A DNA stretch of 64,000 nt. Source: Phytoseiulus persimilis. Its lineage: Eukaryota > Arthropoda > Arachnida > Mesostigmata > Phytoseiidae. Each line of letters starts with the position of its first letter. The stretch's first letter is position 1. This document shows positions 1-12,172 of the stretch, in pieces. The stretch lies in the NCBI GenBank assembly GCA_037576195.1, contig CM075101.1, positions 18,600,001 through 18,664,000 of the forward strand, written 5' to 3'. The position numbers and the translations under genes were made by a program. The notes under the pieces are model-generated. The model searched no databases. It was not told the origin of the DNA and saw only the letters and a program-made list of their open reading frames with translations.

Positions 1-747
1 TGCAAGCAAGGCGATGCCATCGAGGGATTGTTCGTCGTCCGTGTATCTCAAACTCCTTTTGTGTCTTTGGAGTTCCGCCTCATGGTTTCTGCTGTGACAC
101 AAGGAGCGGTGATTCGCTCTTCATTCTGTCGCTTGGGTGTTACATGAACTGACGCTCGCACCAAACAAACTCAAACACAGCCGGGCGGACGTGCATTACT
201 TCGTTGACGCGAAGCTCTTCGAGTGCAAGACTTCGGCGGCAGATGGTTGCCACTGTTCGCAATGAAAGCAATTAAAGTTGACGAATGATTTTCTGATCGG
301 TATCTAGCTTGAACTCGTGGGTTTTGGATTCTGCACACCTTTAGAACTCCCGTTGTACTTTGCGGTGATCAGATCCGTTCAGATCTCGCCGTTACCCCGG
401 ACTCGCATCCGCTTCGTATTCACGAGTCGACGTCAGCAGCGATTGTGTCTATAATTTTCTGCTTTTTTTTCTCTTCATGCCGTCCTCCCCGTGGACCAGA
501 GAGTTTGGACTCGGCAGAGCCATCCTCCTCTCTGGCCCTGGTTCAACTGTCGGATGACTTCTGTACTCAACTAGCGGAAACTCTGGAGCGAAAAGTTCGA
601 ACTTCCAACGCGGCAGTGCATTCAGTCCGGGATCTTGGAACCCTTCGCGTCGGTCCTTGAATCCTTCCGCGATGGCAATAAATTCTCATTGGGCGCAGTG
701 CAGAGGATCAGACACGGAGCCGGAGCGAGAAGCGGGAGTAAAAACCT
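1..747. other. No gene recognised
   Basis: The only long frame is a 71-codon one at 445-660, which has no splice context and carries a poly-T stretch. No RNA gene or repeat was seen. The segment is treated as intergenic or intronic. Confidence 0.4.
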
Positions 748-929
748 ATGGTGGTCATGCAGAGCTTGCCGGAGCAGTCTCAAAATAAGATCATTAACGA
801 CGTGTGCAATTGGAACCTTTTGTCAATCAGATTCTGCCAGTTGGGGAGCGAGGAGGAGATTCGAAGAGGAAATAAAAAAGGCCATGCCGGGCGAATCGGT
901 CCAGTTACCCTCCGAAATCTCTATGAATG
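748..929 (+). CDS. Candidate first coding exon, unknown protein
   Basis: The frame opens with ATG at 748 and runs 60 codons plus 2 nt to a GTGAGC donor at 930 (phase 2). Codons follow an RNY rhythm and the predicted peptide is mixed and hydrophilic, beginning MVVMQSLPEQSQNK, with a Glu-rich patch (LGSEEEIRRGNKK). A phase-compatible acceptor occurs at about 1029-1030 (TGTCCAG), which would add a short tail and a stop. A 170-codon minus-strand frame overlaps its 3' half and is regarded as the shadow. No family is recognised. Confidence 0.25.
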
Positions 930-2035
930 GTGAGCTACAAAAGGATGAATCCCAAATCCTGGTCCCCATCGACCCCCCGTGCGCCCGTCGCACTCGGCCC
1001 CCTTTGACATCGGTCATACAGTGTCCAGCATGACGCACCATTGGACTCTGAGTTAAATGCCCCCCTTCGGCAAAGTTCATTATCTTTTCGATTGTTTGCC
1101 TCGTGCTCGAGCCAGTTCGCCCTTCGTTTGGAGATCGCATTTTCTCTCTCGTTCTCCATCGTTTCCCATCATACGCTGCGGTCACAAATGCGAGCCGATA
1201 TCTGTGTCGTTCTGTGCCCGTTCGTTCATTCATCCAGGGACCGATATTCGGAGACAGCCGCTCGGCTCGGAGAAGACATTTCAGAACCGGCGATTCCATC
1301 AACGCTCGGTTTTTACAAGCTCCCAAACGCCACAATCGATTCGGAAGCAGTTGTCCGCCCCACCGTCAGGGGAATTCCGAACTGGTTCGAAGTTGTACGA
1401 TCTGAGATCACTAGTGAGGGGCCGGGATCTGGCAGGACGTTCCCGCGTTTCTTGTTCTGGTCGGGCGCCCCGCAGATCATGAACATTTGGAAGACATGGC
1501 GTGCTGGTTCCGCCGTCGACTAGTTCAAGTGCACGGGTACGTTTATGAGCCTCCTCCTCCTTCCTCCTGCCTGAGTTTACCGTCGTTCCACTTCTCCTTG
1601 CGCCGCTACAGCGCACGGGTCTCTCAGCTCGGGAGGAGCCGACGGGACATCCCGCGGGGTCTCCGCGCGAGCTCCGCATTGTTGGTCTGATCGTTGCAGG
1701 TTACGCAGTGCACGGGTGCATGTCTCGCCCGATTGATGGACCAACAGATTGAGGGAAACGAAGCTCCACTGTGTTCGACCTCTGAGAGGTGTCGATTTAC
1801 GATGAGCTCAGCAGCATCGCGACACACCGCTAGTGTGGGCTGAGAATCCGAGAGAGCGGGAGGAGGAGGCGAACGGGACACAGAATCTTTTTCCTGGTTT
1901 CGTATTCTCGTCGTCTGAGGCATTTTTTTCTTTCTCTCTGGCGCGTCGCATCTGAAGAGCTTATTTCTTACAACAGTTCGCTTCATCATTATTGTGAGTG
2001 TGAACGCGCCACTCCGAGTCCTTAGCAATTGCTGA
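930..2035. other. No supported gene
   Basis: Several 60-160 codon frames overlap on both strands here (for example 1041-1523 plus and 1299-1679 minus). None has convincing splice sites or recognisable motifs. There is a short pyrimidine-rich CTC tract around 1550-1570. Nothing else was seen. Confidence 0.4.
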
Positions 2036-2867
2036 ATGCTAATGCTAGCTGGGCTCGAAGACGTCTGTTCGGAATTTCCATATCGTTTAATAATACGACA
2101 AGATCGGCGTGGCCGTCCGCCAGCACCATTACATGAGCAAGCCTTTATGTGGGAACCCTGGCACGCAGGACATCAGGACGGCTGCCTCGAGCGAACGAGG
2201 AAGAAGGTAAGATCTGAGCGCCAGTTAAGGTGTAAATTGGCTCCCATTTGAGAGATCACGAACGGAGCAGCAGCGGCGGTTATGGCGTTTGAGAAGACCA
2301 TACCGAGGAACCGACATCTTCATGGCGAACGGGTGCGAATAAATGTGAACCCTTCGTCGAACCTGTGTCTCGCATGATCCGCAACTCTTTTTATGTCGGA
2401 GTTGAATTATATGTTTTGGGTGCGCTCGACGAGACCTCAGAGCTCTCGACGCGTTTTGGAAGCCCGACTCAACGATCAAGGAAGACCGAGTCAGACAAAT
2501 GCTTCAGGGCAAACCTGCCCAATTCCTCGAACGCTCAGGAGAATCGCGTTTCGAGAACTCGAATATCCAGCAACGGTTACCGGATGAAGCAATGGTCTGC
2601 CTGACACTCGGAACTTTTCTCCGCCGGCCTGACCAGTCCATCAGTGACGTCCAGCTCCGTCCTCTCGGTTCGGTCTGGGTTATAATCGGGAAGAACATCA
2701 GCAGCGAATACCTCGGCGCGTGGTTCTCGGTTCATCGGTTGTGTGAATCTCCTGCCGTGGAAATGTCGGTCGCTATCTCTCAGCTGACGTTGGATGAGTC
2801 GAAAGCACATCTCCGGCTGCATGACTTCGGCGCAGGAGCAAAAAATCGTTTTTTTCCGAGAAACTGA
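2036..2867 (+). CDS. Candidate two-exon gene, unknown protein
   Basis: Exon 1 is 2036-2206: ATG at 2036, 57 codons, ending in AAGAAG before a GTAAGA donor (phase 0). Exon 2 would be 2508-2867 after ATGCTTCAG, also phase 0, and runs 119 codons to TGA. The intron would be 301 bp. The acceptor has a weak pyrimidine tract, so exon 2 may instead be an independent frame starting at the ATG at 2499. Exon 2 codons are C/G-ending for long runs, with the stretch VWVIIGKNISSEYLGAWF in the middle. A 213-codon minus-strand frame (2577-3218) overlaps exon 2 and is the main competing reading. No domain is recognised. Confidence 0.25.
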
Positions 2868-3093
2868 AGCCCATGGAAAGGAGTCCGTTGTGTTCCCGAA
2901 AACCATTTCTCTCCGTAGCGACTGCCAAGAGCACGAAGCTCGAGCTCGGGAGTCGATGTGGTGCGGAATCCGCGCAGGAGCAACGAAACATCCCAAGCAC
3001 AACAAGTGTTCGACTCGTTTGAATGTGGCCGCTTTGTGGCACCCATTCCAGAATGGGTGTTGACTGGCTCCGACTCCGGAGCAATCACCGACC

Positions 3094-3108
3094 GAGAGAG
3101 AGAGAGAG
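3094..3108 (+). repeat. (GA)n microsatellite, short
   Basis: Fifteen bases of alternating G and A. Confidence 0.85.
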
Positions 3109-3382
3109 CCGCTCTTTGAATTGATCATATGCGGACAGAAAGTTGCGGCGTTGATGCGCCGTGTTTGGAGAATGATGATAACGCCGTCGAACTCGTTATT
3201 CCTGACCGAGCAGAGCAAAGCGCTGCCCAGTTGCGGACCCGAATCGGTTTCTCCGTTTTGACTCCTTATCGTTTTCTGAATGGTCGTCTAATATTGGTCA
3301 TGTTGCGATGTTGCTTCTGTTGAATTGTTCGCTTTCGACTTTCACAGCGTGTCATCATACGTGTTCCCGGCTCGCTCCGGCA

Positions 3383-3622
3383 ATGTCTCTTCGTCCAGTC
3401 GAAATCACCGAGAGAAGAGAGCAACGGGCGAAAAGTGTGAGTTATCAGCAGCGGCATGAGTTCGACACAGTGCGCTTTGCGGTAGATTCCGCCGTGTCGA
3501 TGAAGCAGAAGTGCCGACATTCGACAACATTGCGGCTTACAATATTAGAAATTGTTATTATGATTGTCTTGCCGCAGCTTCCCTCCCGAGCTCTCGTTCT
3601 GACTGGCACGCGACGCGGTTGA
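3383..3622 (+). CDS. Small ORF with one hydrophobic segment
   Basis: ATG at 3383 begins an 79-codon frame ending in TGA at 3620-3622. The N-terminal part is charged (EITERREQRAKS). Near the C-terminus is a hydrophobic run, LTILEIVIMIVLPQL, long enough to be a marginal membrane segment. A GTGAGT sits in frame after codon 18 (3437), so only the first part may be exonic. No family is recognised. Confidence 0.18.
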   Translation: MSLRPVEITERREQRAKSVSYQQRHEFDTVRFAVDSAVSMKQKCRHSTTLRLTILEIVIMIVLPQLPSRALVLTGTRRG

Positions 3623-4151
3623 TGTTCAGCCCCAGAACACCTCCCATTCGTTGACCCGCATAACCGCATCGGGTATCCACGAGGCGACAGAGAGGAGCAC
3701 CAAGAGGGAAAACATCTCCTGCATCCCTTGCGCCTTTCCGGCTCGAGCGGCCACGCACGAATTTCGATGCGATCGAATCCCCACGTCACTCGTCTGATGG
3801 CTCCGTCAAGCAATCCAGTCAGAACTTGATTCACGCGCAATCTCGACCGTTTCCCGGCGATCAATCCGCGAGCTGGACCTGGGTGCATCTATTATATTTC
3901 GAGAGCAAACATTCGTAAGGCACTGTCTTTGGGTACGTGAGGAATGGGAAGTTTCTGCCCTTCGGCTAGACAAGAAGGACACCGGAGTTCTTGCCTCGTA
4001 CTCGTGTTGTGTCGCACACACTTCTTTCCATCTTTTATTCCAATATAACTCCTCTCCACTGCCGCCGTGGCGGGCTCCTCAAAACGGGGTGATGCGCGCG
4101 TGATTCTTTCTGGCCCTGACACATTCGGACCACTGGAATCAGAGAAGAGAG

Positions 4152-4156
<5 letters not shown>

Positions 4157-4220
<64 letters not shown>
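4157..4220 (+). repeat. (GA)32 microsatellite
   Basis: Sixty-four uninterrupted bases of GA, flanked by imperfect GA-rich sequence on both sides (about 4141-4232). This is the longest simple dinucleotide repeat in the window and is likely length-polymorphic. Protein readings across it (Glu-Arg or Leu-Ser repeats) are artefacts. Confidence 0.98.
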
Positions 4221-4225
<5 letters not shown>

Positions 4226-4232
4226 GGAGAGA

Positions 4233-5374
4233 GTCGCTGGCCGAGCAGTAGGAAATGTCTCGTGTTTTGTCGTCAACATTTTTCAGGATCCGATCCATTT
4301 CAAATCCGGAAATATAGTCGGATAGGAACTATACTTGCCCCTCTCTGCACACTCCATATCTGGCGAAGTCTTCGGTCTCGAAAATAGTGTCGATGCGGAA
4401 CCACACGTACGCGAGAGAAGAAGTCACCGCCATACAAAATTTGAGGGCTTTTCGAACACGGTGAAGAGGTGCTGTTGACGGAGTCGCGGCTCGATAAGAA
4501 TCGTCTGCAGCCGACTGGAACTCTTCTGCCGATCAGATCGACCGGTTTCTGAACCGCTCGAAGTCTCGTTCCGGATCTCCACTGCCGAGCTCACTCCCTT
4601 GATCGGTTGAACATTCAAAATGAACTGGTCGGATGTTGTATGGCTAACGAAGGATCAGTGGCCCATGGGCGCAGGTATCAGTGATCGTGCGACGAGACAC
4701 TTTAATGAAGCAGTCACAATAGAGGAAGTTAATTGGGGGACGTCAAATGACGCGAAGGAGCTCCCATGGATCTTTCCGCCGGAACAAGAGACTTTTCTAT
4801 TGCGTTCTCGACCGAATTCTCCGACTCCTCCAGAATCACCCAGAGCCTTTGTGTTGCTTCGGAATCCGTGTGCAAGTGGCTTGCCGGGATGAGGGAGTTG
4901 AAGGTTTCGGGTGGCACGGGGCCTTCGCTCTGGACATCCATCCGATCGACTCACTAAGTGGCCGACAACAGGTGCACAGGAAACGAACGCCTGTTAAGTC
5001 AAAAATGTATCTACCTCTGTCCATTCGACTGCCAGTTCATTTGTCTGTCCGCGAGTATGTCCGACTGCGAGTCTGAAGTGAGGGTGATTCTCCGCTGTCC
5101 AACAACGGCAGAGGTCACTAAACTGATGAATGACACGGCTCACTCGCCCGACTGTCGCTATTGTCTCATCCACAGTTCGCCGGATAAATCTGGTCGGCAA
5201 CTACTAACCTGAGAGACTGGATGGACTGCTGAATAGAATTGAAACCGGCCGCGTCGCAGCTTCCAACGGCCCGCTGAACTAAGGTCACAAAATGAGTCAG
5301 TCGAGCACGCCGTCGAAGGCGATAGAGGGACCTGGGGTTTCAGACGACCAGGACCTCTGCCAGCGACGTACCGC
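4233..5374. other. No supported gene
   Basis: Overlapping frames of 60-110 codons occur on both strands between 4424 and 5212, none with convincing splice context. No RNA gene or transposon end was seen. Confidence 0.35.
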
Positions 5375-5390
5375 GGGGGGGGGGTGGGGG
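5375..5390 (+). repeat. G-run (G10-T-G5)
   Basis: Ten G, one T, five G. It forms an inverted pair with the C-run at 5482-5495, about 90 bp away. Confidence 0.9.
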
Positions 5391-5481
5391 TGTCAATAGA
5401 AAAATCAGGTTCACAGGTTTAGAAAGCATAGGGATTCCGTCATGGAGAGCTCGTGACGATGCTGCTCATCATATACTTGCT

Positions 5482-5495
5482 CCCCCCCCCCCTCC
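5482..5495 (+). repeat. C-run (C11-T-C3)
   Basis: Eleven C, one T, three C, complementary to the G-run at 5375-5390. Confidence 0.9.
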
Positions 5496-8282
5496 CATTC
5501 TCTCTCAATCCCACTTCCACGTAGGATCTTCCGCGATTCAGTCTGCCCTGTCCTCTCAATCCTCCCGTACATCTTATTCGAGCGAACAACGGCTCGGTTC
5601 CCGCTTTTCGTGTTTTCCAGCCATCGCTGGATCAGAGTTATCAGGAGCCCATGATGCACTTTTTCACTTTGTCCCAATATGATTGTCTTAGAAAATCGAG
5701 TCGTATCGAGACCTAGAGCCATTTATTGGATGGCTCCGTACATCATCGAGTCGCTCATCTACGAGGGAACGAGCGGAACCCTCCCACTGAAACACGCACG
5801 GGCTCCGGGTTGCTTTCGTCACGGAGTTCTCACCACGATGAGCATCGAGAGCATACTGACCGAGTTCAATTCCATATAAACGAAACCGAAATGCTGATCA
5901 TTCGAATAAGAGCGCGGATTTTCATCTAAGCCGATGATGCACAATCGATGTCGCTCATAACTTTCCTTCGTAGGCGAATTCATCCCCGTCTCGTTTTCAT
6001 CTTGTACATGGCACGTACACATACAAGTTACGGAATCCCGTCGATAGCTCCCTTTTATCATGATAAGCTCCATTCGTTCGTGTAGCTCCTCGGTCCGTAG
6101 CTTCCTCTCGACAAATTGCATCAATGGAGCATTGGAGCGTGCATGCCTGACAACGCAGTAAGTTTCCGGTCAAGGAGATTCGAAAGGATCCGATTTTTTG
6201 AAGCTCGTTTGCCGAAAAATCGAGCTCGATTGAGCGGCCGTCGGTACGAGGGAGTGGCTTCCCGTCCCTTTTTCAACCACACGTGGTCCGATTTCCTCTT
6301 GAATGTGTCCCTAAGTTCATAAGTGTGCGTATCGGCTACGTATGGCTCCGTAGCTCGGTTTTCGTCGGTCACTGTTCATTGCTCCCGAATAGAGATCGCA
6401 CCTGGGGCATCCGGTGTCTGCGTGCGTTGAGCACAAAGGCCTGAAGTCAGCGCGGCTTCGTGGCAAGCCCCCTGGGTACGAGCTTCGTCTCCCCGAAGTC
6501 CCGTTCGTTCCGACCGATTGACTACTGCGCACAACCTTGACAGAGCAGCTCTGAAGTCGAGAAAAGGATGCTGCAGTGCTGTGCGGTCGTCGTTCGAGTC
6601 TTCGTGCGATTCGGAGAGAACAGTTTCGCGTCGAGAAGTCCGTTTCCACTGGGAGTCCACCTGACAACATATCTGGAATTATATTCAGTTCGGATAACCT
6701 CCCGCGATGCTCTCCCGGACGATTCTGGACGAGCGGACTCTCGGCTCGTACAGACCGAAGCGGTTGGGACATCAAAAGCTTCCTCAGCGATGAGACAGTT
6801 TCGGCTTAGTGTTGCTTTAAGTGGTCGGGGCGGGTGGCTATCAATGTAGAATCAAACAGAGAATGAGGGTTGACAGCGGGATAGATTGGGAGATTGATGT
6901 TCTATTGATGGATCAATACAACGACAACAACCGCGCCAGCGATCAATGGAACTCGGAGACTGCCTTTCACGCGTTTTGAGGCGTCACTGCGAGCGAGCGC
7001 GCAGAGACGAGAAAGGAAGTCGAAAACCATGGAGAGACACAGTGACACATCGCCATCAATCAAGTATCGAATTCAGTCCACTGAATCCACCAATCGGTCC
7101 ACAATTAGCGTTACACGCTGATTGATCGTCGGGATGACAAACTGGCTACCGACTGACATTCGATCAAGCGACCGATCGCGCTGATTCGACTACAGAAGTC
7201 ACGAAGCTGTTGATCGCCTACAAAAAAATTGAAATTTCCATCTTTGGCGTTCCTCCTCTCGATTTCTGTTTCTCGAAGGTATCGATCGGGAAATTCCAAC
7301 TGTCATCAGACGAGAGCCACCGAGTCTGTTGTAGAGCGCGCGACTTAGTTGGTTTGGTGGCTATGCGACTAAAAACCCACCCGCGTTTGCCCGTGTCTGT
7401 CTGTACGTCCGACCACCTCCCTTTTCCCCCTACGGCGGGAGGGTTGACTGCGCGCGTTGGATAGCTCCGAAGGGATGTCGAGTACGCCAGCGAAAAGTCA
7501 GGAGGGGCACGAGCCGAAGCAAGAAAAGGGGCTGAACGGATGGGTGGGTGAGCGGGCGACTTCGGGGACAGGGGTTTTTGGTGGGTATTTGTTTATGATT
7601 ATTGTTATTCTCTCTTTGGCTTTATGATCCGTATTCGGACGAGTGAGCGGGCAAACGAACGCCGCATGCGGGCAAGCCTCTGTTATCAGAGGCTCTCAGT
7701 TGCACGAGCTCTTTAACTAAATTAGCCCGACTCATTTTCGCCTTTTTTTCTCCTTTTCTCCCGTTCCCGGCTTTCTCCCCCACCATCACCATCAGCAGCG
7801 GCGGCAATAGTTTCCCCTGAGACTAAGCGTTCGTGGCCGGGCTCCCCCGATTTTCCCTTCGGGCTCCAGATACCCCCAGCCCCTTTTCCCCCAAAGTTCG
7901 GAGCAGTGGCGGGCCCGATTTTCAGTTCGCGAATTCATCCTGAATCCCGGCGGAAGTCCGGACGCATGCTCCGTAAGTCTGCAGAGCTCGACGGTTCTCT
8001 GACCTTGGTCTCCAGCTTGGCTGTACGGGACAGGCACTGAATCGTCGTTGCCGAGACGTTTGCCCCCCAGCGTATGAAACCGCGCGGCTGGACATACATC
8101 CAGTCCGCCGAGTTGGTCGACCGTCGCACTCGGACGTTGGCGTTTTAAGCTCCGCCAGCCATCCAGCAGCGACAGTGATCTGTCCAAGATGTAGCCGTGA
8201 GGGAAAAACAAAAGAGTCCGCGTGATCCAATAGCCTTTGGTGCTCTAGCGATTTCCTGTCGCCTGTGAACCGATTAACGCTG
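5496..8282. other. No supported gene
   Basis: Frames here (for example 6116-6322 plus with a GTAAGT inside it at 6159, and 6317-6775 minus) lack paired splice sites in matching phase. From about 7740 to 8180 the sequence is GC-rich. No RNA gene was seen. Confidence 0.3.
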
Positions 8283-9297
8283 ATGCTGGTGCCGGCTGAA
8301 GCTGCCGCGGTGGCAGTCGCCAGATGCTTTTTCCGCCGAGCGTATTATCATCAAACGTCAGCAGGCGCTCGAGGGGCATCTTTTCAGCATCACATCGCTG
8401 AGCAGGGTGCTCGCTCCCTAGCTGACCAACCGAGCGGCGGCGGTCCGATCTGCATCCAGTGCATGCATGCACGTACGTGAGTGTGTGCTGTGAGCGGCGG
8501 CGGCGACGAAAACGACGTACGTTGTTCTAGTCGTCGTCGTCAACGGCGAGGCAAACCCACTACGAGTTGAGCAGCGAAAGGACGAGCGAGCGAACGCCGT
8601 TCCTCATCGCTGAGCCGCTTGGTCGGCGATAATTCGCTTACGTCTATCACTTCCTCGCACCTGTTTCGACCTCATTGAGCTCAACAACTGCTCAAGCTAC
8701 TACCATTCACTCTTTCTTAGGGCCTTCAGCGGCCGCCGCAGCATTGTACAGCAGTGTTTGATTTTCCCGGCCGGAATACTTTATTTCACTGAGAACGCGA
8801 TTCCGCGCTCCCAGACACTGTGACGCAGGATTCTAGCGGCGAGGACCGGAAGCCCTGCGGAGATCCGGCTTTCGCGAGCGGGTCCCGCTCCCGGTCCGAA
8901 ACCGTCGGGAATCACCGTGGTTCGGGAAAGATCGGAGCTTATCGACGTCGATGTTCGATTACTCCTCTCGAGTCGCCCAGAGGGCCCCCACCAGATGTCT
9001 CGGTGGCTCGCTGACTGACCATAGGACCTCAGGAAGCGGCTCGGCGGGCAGTTCTTTGCCGCTTCGGTGCTGCTGCTGCCGGTGGCAGGATCGGTGATCA
9101 GACAAGTGTACGCGCCTTCGGTCGCTGAAGACGCTGAAGCCGCCGAAAGCGAAGTCGCTGCCGCCGGTCGTGGATGGCTGTTACGTTCATTGAGAGAGGT
9201 ACAAAGTCAATTCGGCGGACGCGCACCGACCCCGATTGTGCCTGCTTGCTCGGCGGCCGGCCGACTGGCTGCTGCCAGCAGCCGCAACCACTACTGA
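8283..9297 (+). CDS. Candidate two-exon gene in a CpG-rich stretch, Ala-rich product
   Basis: Exon 1 is 8283-8476: ATG, 64 codons plus 2 nt, then a GTGAGT donor at 8477. It is Ala-rich near the start (MLVPAEAAAVAVARCFFRRA). Exon 2 is 9033-9297 after CCTCAG, entering in the matching phase. The intron would be 556 bp. Exon 2 encodes a hydrophobic stretch (GQFFAASVLLLPVAG), then an acidic Ala/Glu-rich stretch (PSVAEDAEAAESEVAAAG), and ends in TGA; total about 152 residues. A GTACAA follows GAGAGAG at 9198 and could be an alternative donor. The surrounding 8.4-9.3 kb is rich in CGG and GTCG words, as a promoter-proximal region might be. No family is recognised. Confidence 0.27.
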
Positions 9298-11462
9298 CAG
9301 GTGAATACGACGGTTAGAGCCGAACAAGCAACAGATATCGCGAGCCGGCAAGAAACTTTCACACGCATCCGCGTATACGAAGCTCACCGTACACCCAAGA
9401 TACGCTGGCGATACTACGCCGCGGCTCGGCGGGCTTCATTGACGAAAGGCGCCGCCGATCTGCTTCTCGCCGAAACAATCATCAAATAGTTGGCAAGCGC
9501 ACCTCTGTCCGAGTTCGGATGTATCCGCGTCCGAGTGCGAGACGAACAGATATTTGTTTTGGTGACGTCCATTTGTGTGCTCGCCGGTCGTCGGTCTTCC
9601 GCCCGCTCGGTTGGCTCTAGGGTCAGACTGTGTCAGACCCTGTGGTCTTTCTGCTGGTCTCTGACCAAAAGTCATTTCCTCAATTCTCCGCTTCCTTTTC
9701 GAAACCCCACCGACACCCCCGCGTCTCGCCCTCCACAAACCTAACCCCCTCCGCCCTCCTCAGTGCGAAAAGTGACTTTATGCCAAAGGGAATCGCCTCG
9801 TCGTCGGGGACGGATGGGGGAGCCCGGGTTGAGGGAAGGGGGGGGGGAGCGGACGGATGGGAAAGATATGTGCAGAAACGAATACATACAGAGTTAAGGC
9901 AGGCGGACAGGCGAGAGGACAATAGCGTTGACCTCAGGATCCCATGGGCGTTTCTAAATGAAAAACGGAAAGAAGGTGGGTGCGGCTTTCGACCACCTCC
10001 AGTTGGTCAGGCCGTCGCGAGCGAGCGAGGGAGTACACAGAGTGGACGCTGAGCAAGCGTGGTGATGAAAACACGAAATGGAAGTTGCTGATTTCCTTTT
10101 CGTGATTGAATTCCTTCTTAATGGATTTTCTTTTCGTTTCGTTCGTCTTCTCCACTACGTCGGCCGCACAAGATTGACCATCCGGACTTGAATGCGTGGT
10201 TTGGGTGGCGTTCCTGGAGATGGCTGGCGGGCATTTGAAAACGCTATGTCACTTCGAGTCATCACCACCAAATCATCCGTGAGCGATGCTCTCTGCGTCG
10301 ATGCGACGCGGCACGAGAGGCAATCAGAGAAGAACTCGCGGAACGGTTGAGAACCAGTAGACGAACATGGCGGATCGCCTGGGAACAGTGGGCTCTCGGA
10401 CGGGAAGTGGGTTTGATGAACCGCTGAACGATGATCCGTTCCGCGCAACGTGGAGCGGTTAGCCTGTCGCCTCGTCAAACCCTCGGTCGGTCGCCAGGAC
10501 CAGGGAACCCTCGAATTCCTGGCTCGTCCAGACTCGCATTTCCCTCTGCTCGTGAGAGCAAGCGGATGGATGGCTTCTGTTGGTTTGCAGGCTGCAGCAA
10601 TCCGACATTAGTGGAGTTTGCGACTCGCAACTGGCCACCAGCATTTACTCAGTTTCTATTCCTCACAAAGGGAGCATGTTGTGATAAATGTGTTCTAATT
10701 TCTGTGAGGTCTCACCCCTCGTGTCGTTGGCCCTCGCCAGCGGCAGTGCTGGCGGAAGGCGCTATAACCCTAACCCCTTGCATTCGGCTGCCCCCCACCC
10801 CAGCTCTCTCCTCTGATTTCCTCACTGATAAGCGTCTTGAGCGGTCAGTCAGTTGGCCAGTCGTCGTGCCACAGACTGAAATGACCAAAAATTAGGGAGG
10901 GTAGCCGGTTTTGTGAGTTGTGGCCGGAGCCGGGGGGCTGGGAGCCTGCCCCGGACAGCCATCTCTAACTGTACAGCTCGCCGGTCGGTCAAACTTTGCC
11001 GAAATGAGGATGTTCCGGTCGCATCGGACGATCTATTGCTGACGATTTCGAGCTGCTTTCTTCTGTGAGCTGATGAGGCCAATTCCTTCCCCTCTCCGGC
11101 TATATGGCTCGAACGAGAGGCCAAGCGGCTTTTTCCCGAAATTCTCCACATCAGCAGCGGCAGCAGCAGCACAATAACCAGGACTCATCCCTGAGCCTCA
11201 CTTTCATTCGCAAGACGTGCGCTCTTTTTCAAACTCCAACCGCTACCTAGCTACGGCTCGGGGAAAACGGGGAGGCAAAGAACAGGAGATGCCAAAAAGT
11301 TCGTCTCTGGGGCGAGTGCTTGCTTCACTTTCGTTGGCGCACTCCCTTGGCGTTGATGAGTTTTTGAACGTGATAAATTCGATCGACGTCCTGATGTTCC
11401 CTTTAACAAGCATACCAATGAGTTCGCGAGGTGCTGCCGAGTTCGAGAGCGCCGTAAGCGGC
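9298..11462. other. No supported gene
   Basis: Overlapping frames on both strands (9490-10052 plus, 9436-9738 minus, 10431-10895 plus) have no clear splice pairing. A G10 run lies at 9838-9847. A single AACCCTAACCCC at about 10766 is too short to be telomeric repeat. Confidence 0.35.
9838..9847 (+). repeat. Poly-G run (10)
   Basis: Ten consecutive G inside a GA/GG-rich stretch. Confidence 0.9.
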
Positions 11463-11852
11463 TCAGCGTTGTGAACGGGCGAGGTAGTTGGCATAGAGTG
11501 AGGAATACTTGATGAACCCCCGAACAGTTGCAATTCTCATTGTTATTGTTATGATCGATAGCAGCCGGAGCAGTCTGCTACCACACAGGTCCGCGATCGC
11601 TCGCCTCACCGTACGTGTATTGTCCTTGCGACCCAGGAACGTACTCAACGTCTCACGGATAAGTTTCGCGACGGAAAAAGAGAATACGTGCAGAGGACAA
11701 TTGGTGCTCATCACTCCGAGTTCCCGCAGGTCGCTGAGAGAGCTTCGATAAAGCAGAATCACTTTTGTTCGATTTGTGCTGTTCACGCGCGTGAAATAAC
11801 AATGAAGATGACGCCGATCGGCTCCGAGCTGGGCGATAGACGGAGGGGGCAT
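11463..11852 (-). CDS. Candidate single-exon ORF, 129 aa, unknown
   Basis: The minus-strand frame begins with ATG at 11852 and ends with TGA at 11463, 129 codons. The middle and C-terminal parts look like a folded basic protein: a stretch SVAKLIRETLSTFLGRK, then LLRLLSIITITMRIATVRGF, which is hydrophobic with basic residues. Plus-strand frames (11217-11474, 11509-11751) overlap it and are about equally plausible. No signal peptide or known motif was seen. Confidence 0.2.
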   Translation of the reverse strand: MPPPSIAQLGADRRHLHCYFTRVNSTNRTKVILLYRSSLSDLRELGVMSTNCPLHVFSFSVAKLIRETLSTFLGRKDNTRTVRRAIADLCGSRLLRLLSIITITMRIATVRGFIKYSSLYANYLARSQR

Positions 11853-12172
11853 GACGATAAAGAAAAGGAAAAGGGGGCTGCGTTAAGGCTCAGGGCTGGA
11901 GGGATCCAAAGAAGGGCCCAATATGATGGCGTTGGTGGTTTCGACCGTAGTGATGGTCATCAAGCAGCAGCGTGACCTGACTTTTTCTACTCCACTCTCT
12001 GAGAGATCGCCTGAAGAGATCGTCGCTGTCACGGGGGGTTTTATTTCTACGAAAAGGTCAACCAAGGGTTGACTGACTGCGCTCCCGGTTTGGTCTTTCG
12101 TTTCTCTTTCTTCTCGTCACTTCGACTCGTTTGCGAGTGTTGATTCCCAAGCAGACGGACCCGCAAAGGACG

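Noticed and set aside
823-1335. 170-codon minus-strand open frame
   Set aside because: It overlaps the better plus-strand exon at 748-929 and its composition is Arg/Ser-rich without features.
2577-3218. 213-codon minus-strand open frame
   Set aside because: No start context, splice sites or motifs. It overlaps the plus-strand frame at 2499-2867, and frames of this length are expected once or so by chance in 64 kb of this composition.
4067-4387. Glu-Arg or Leu-Ser repeat proteins over the GA tract
   Set aside because: Translation artefact of a microsatellite.
10762-10778. AACCCTAACCCC, telomere-like
   Set aside because: A single partial copy only.
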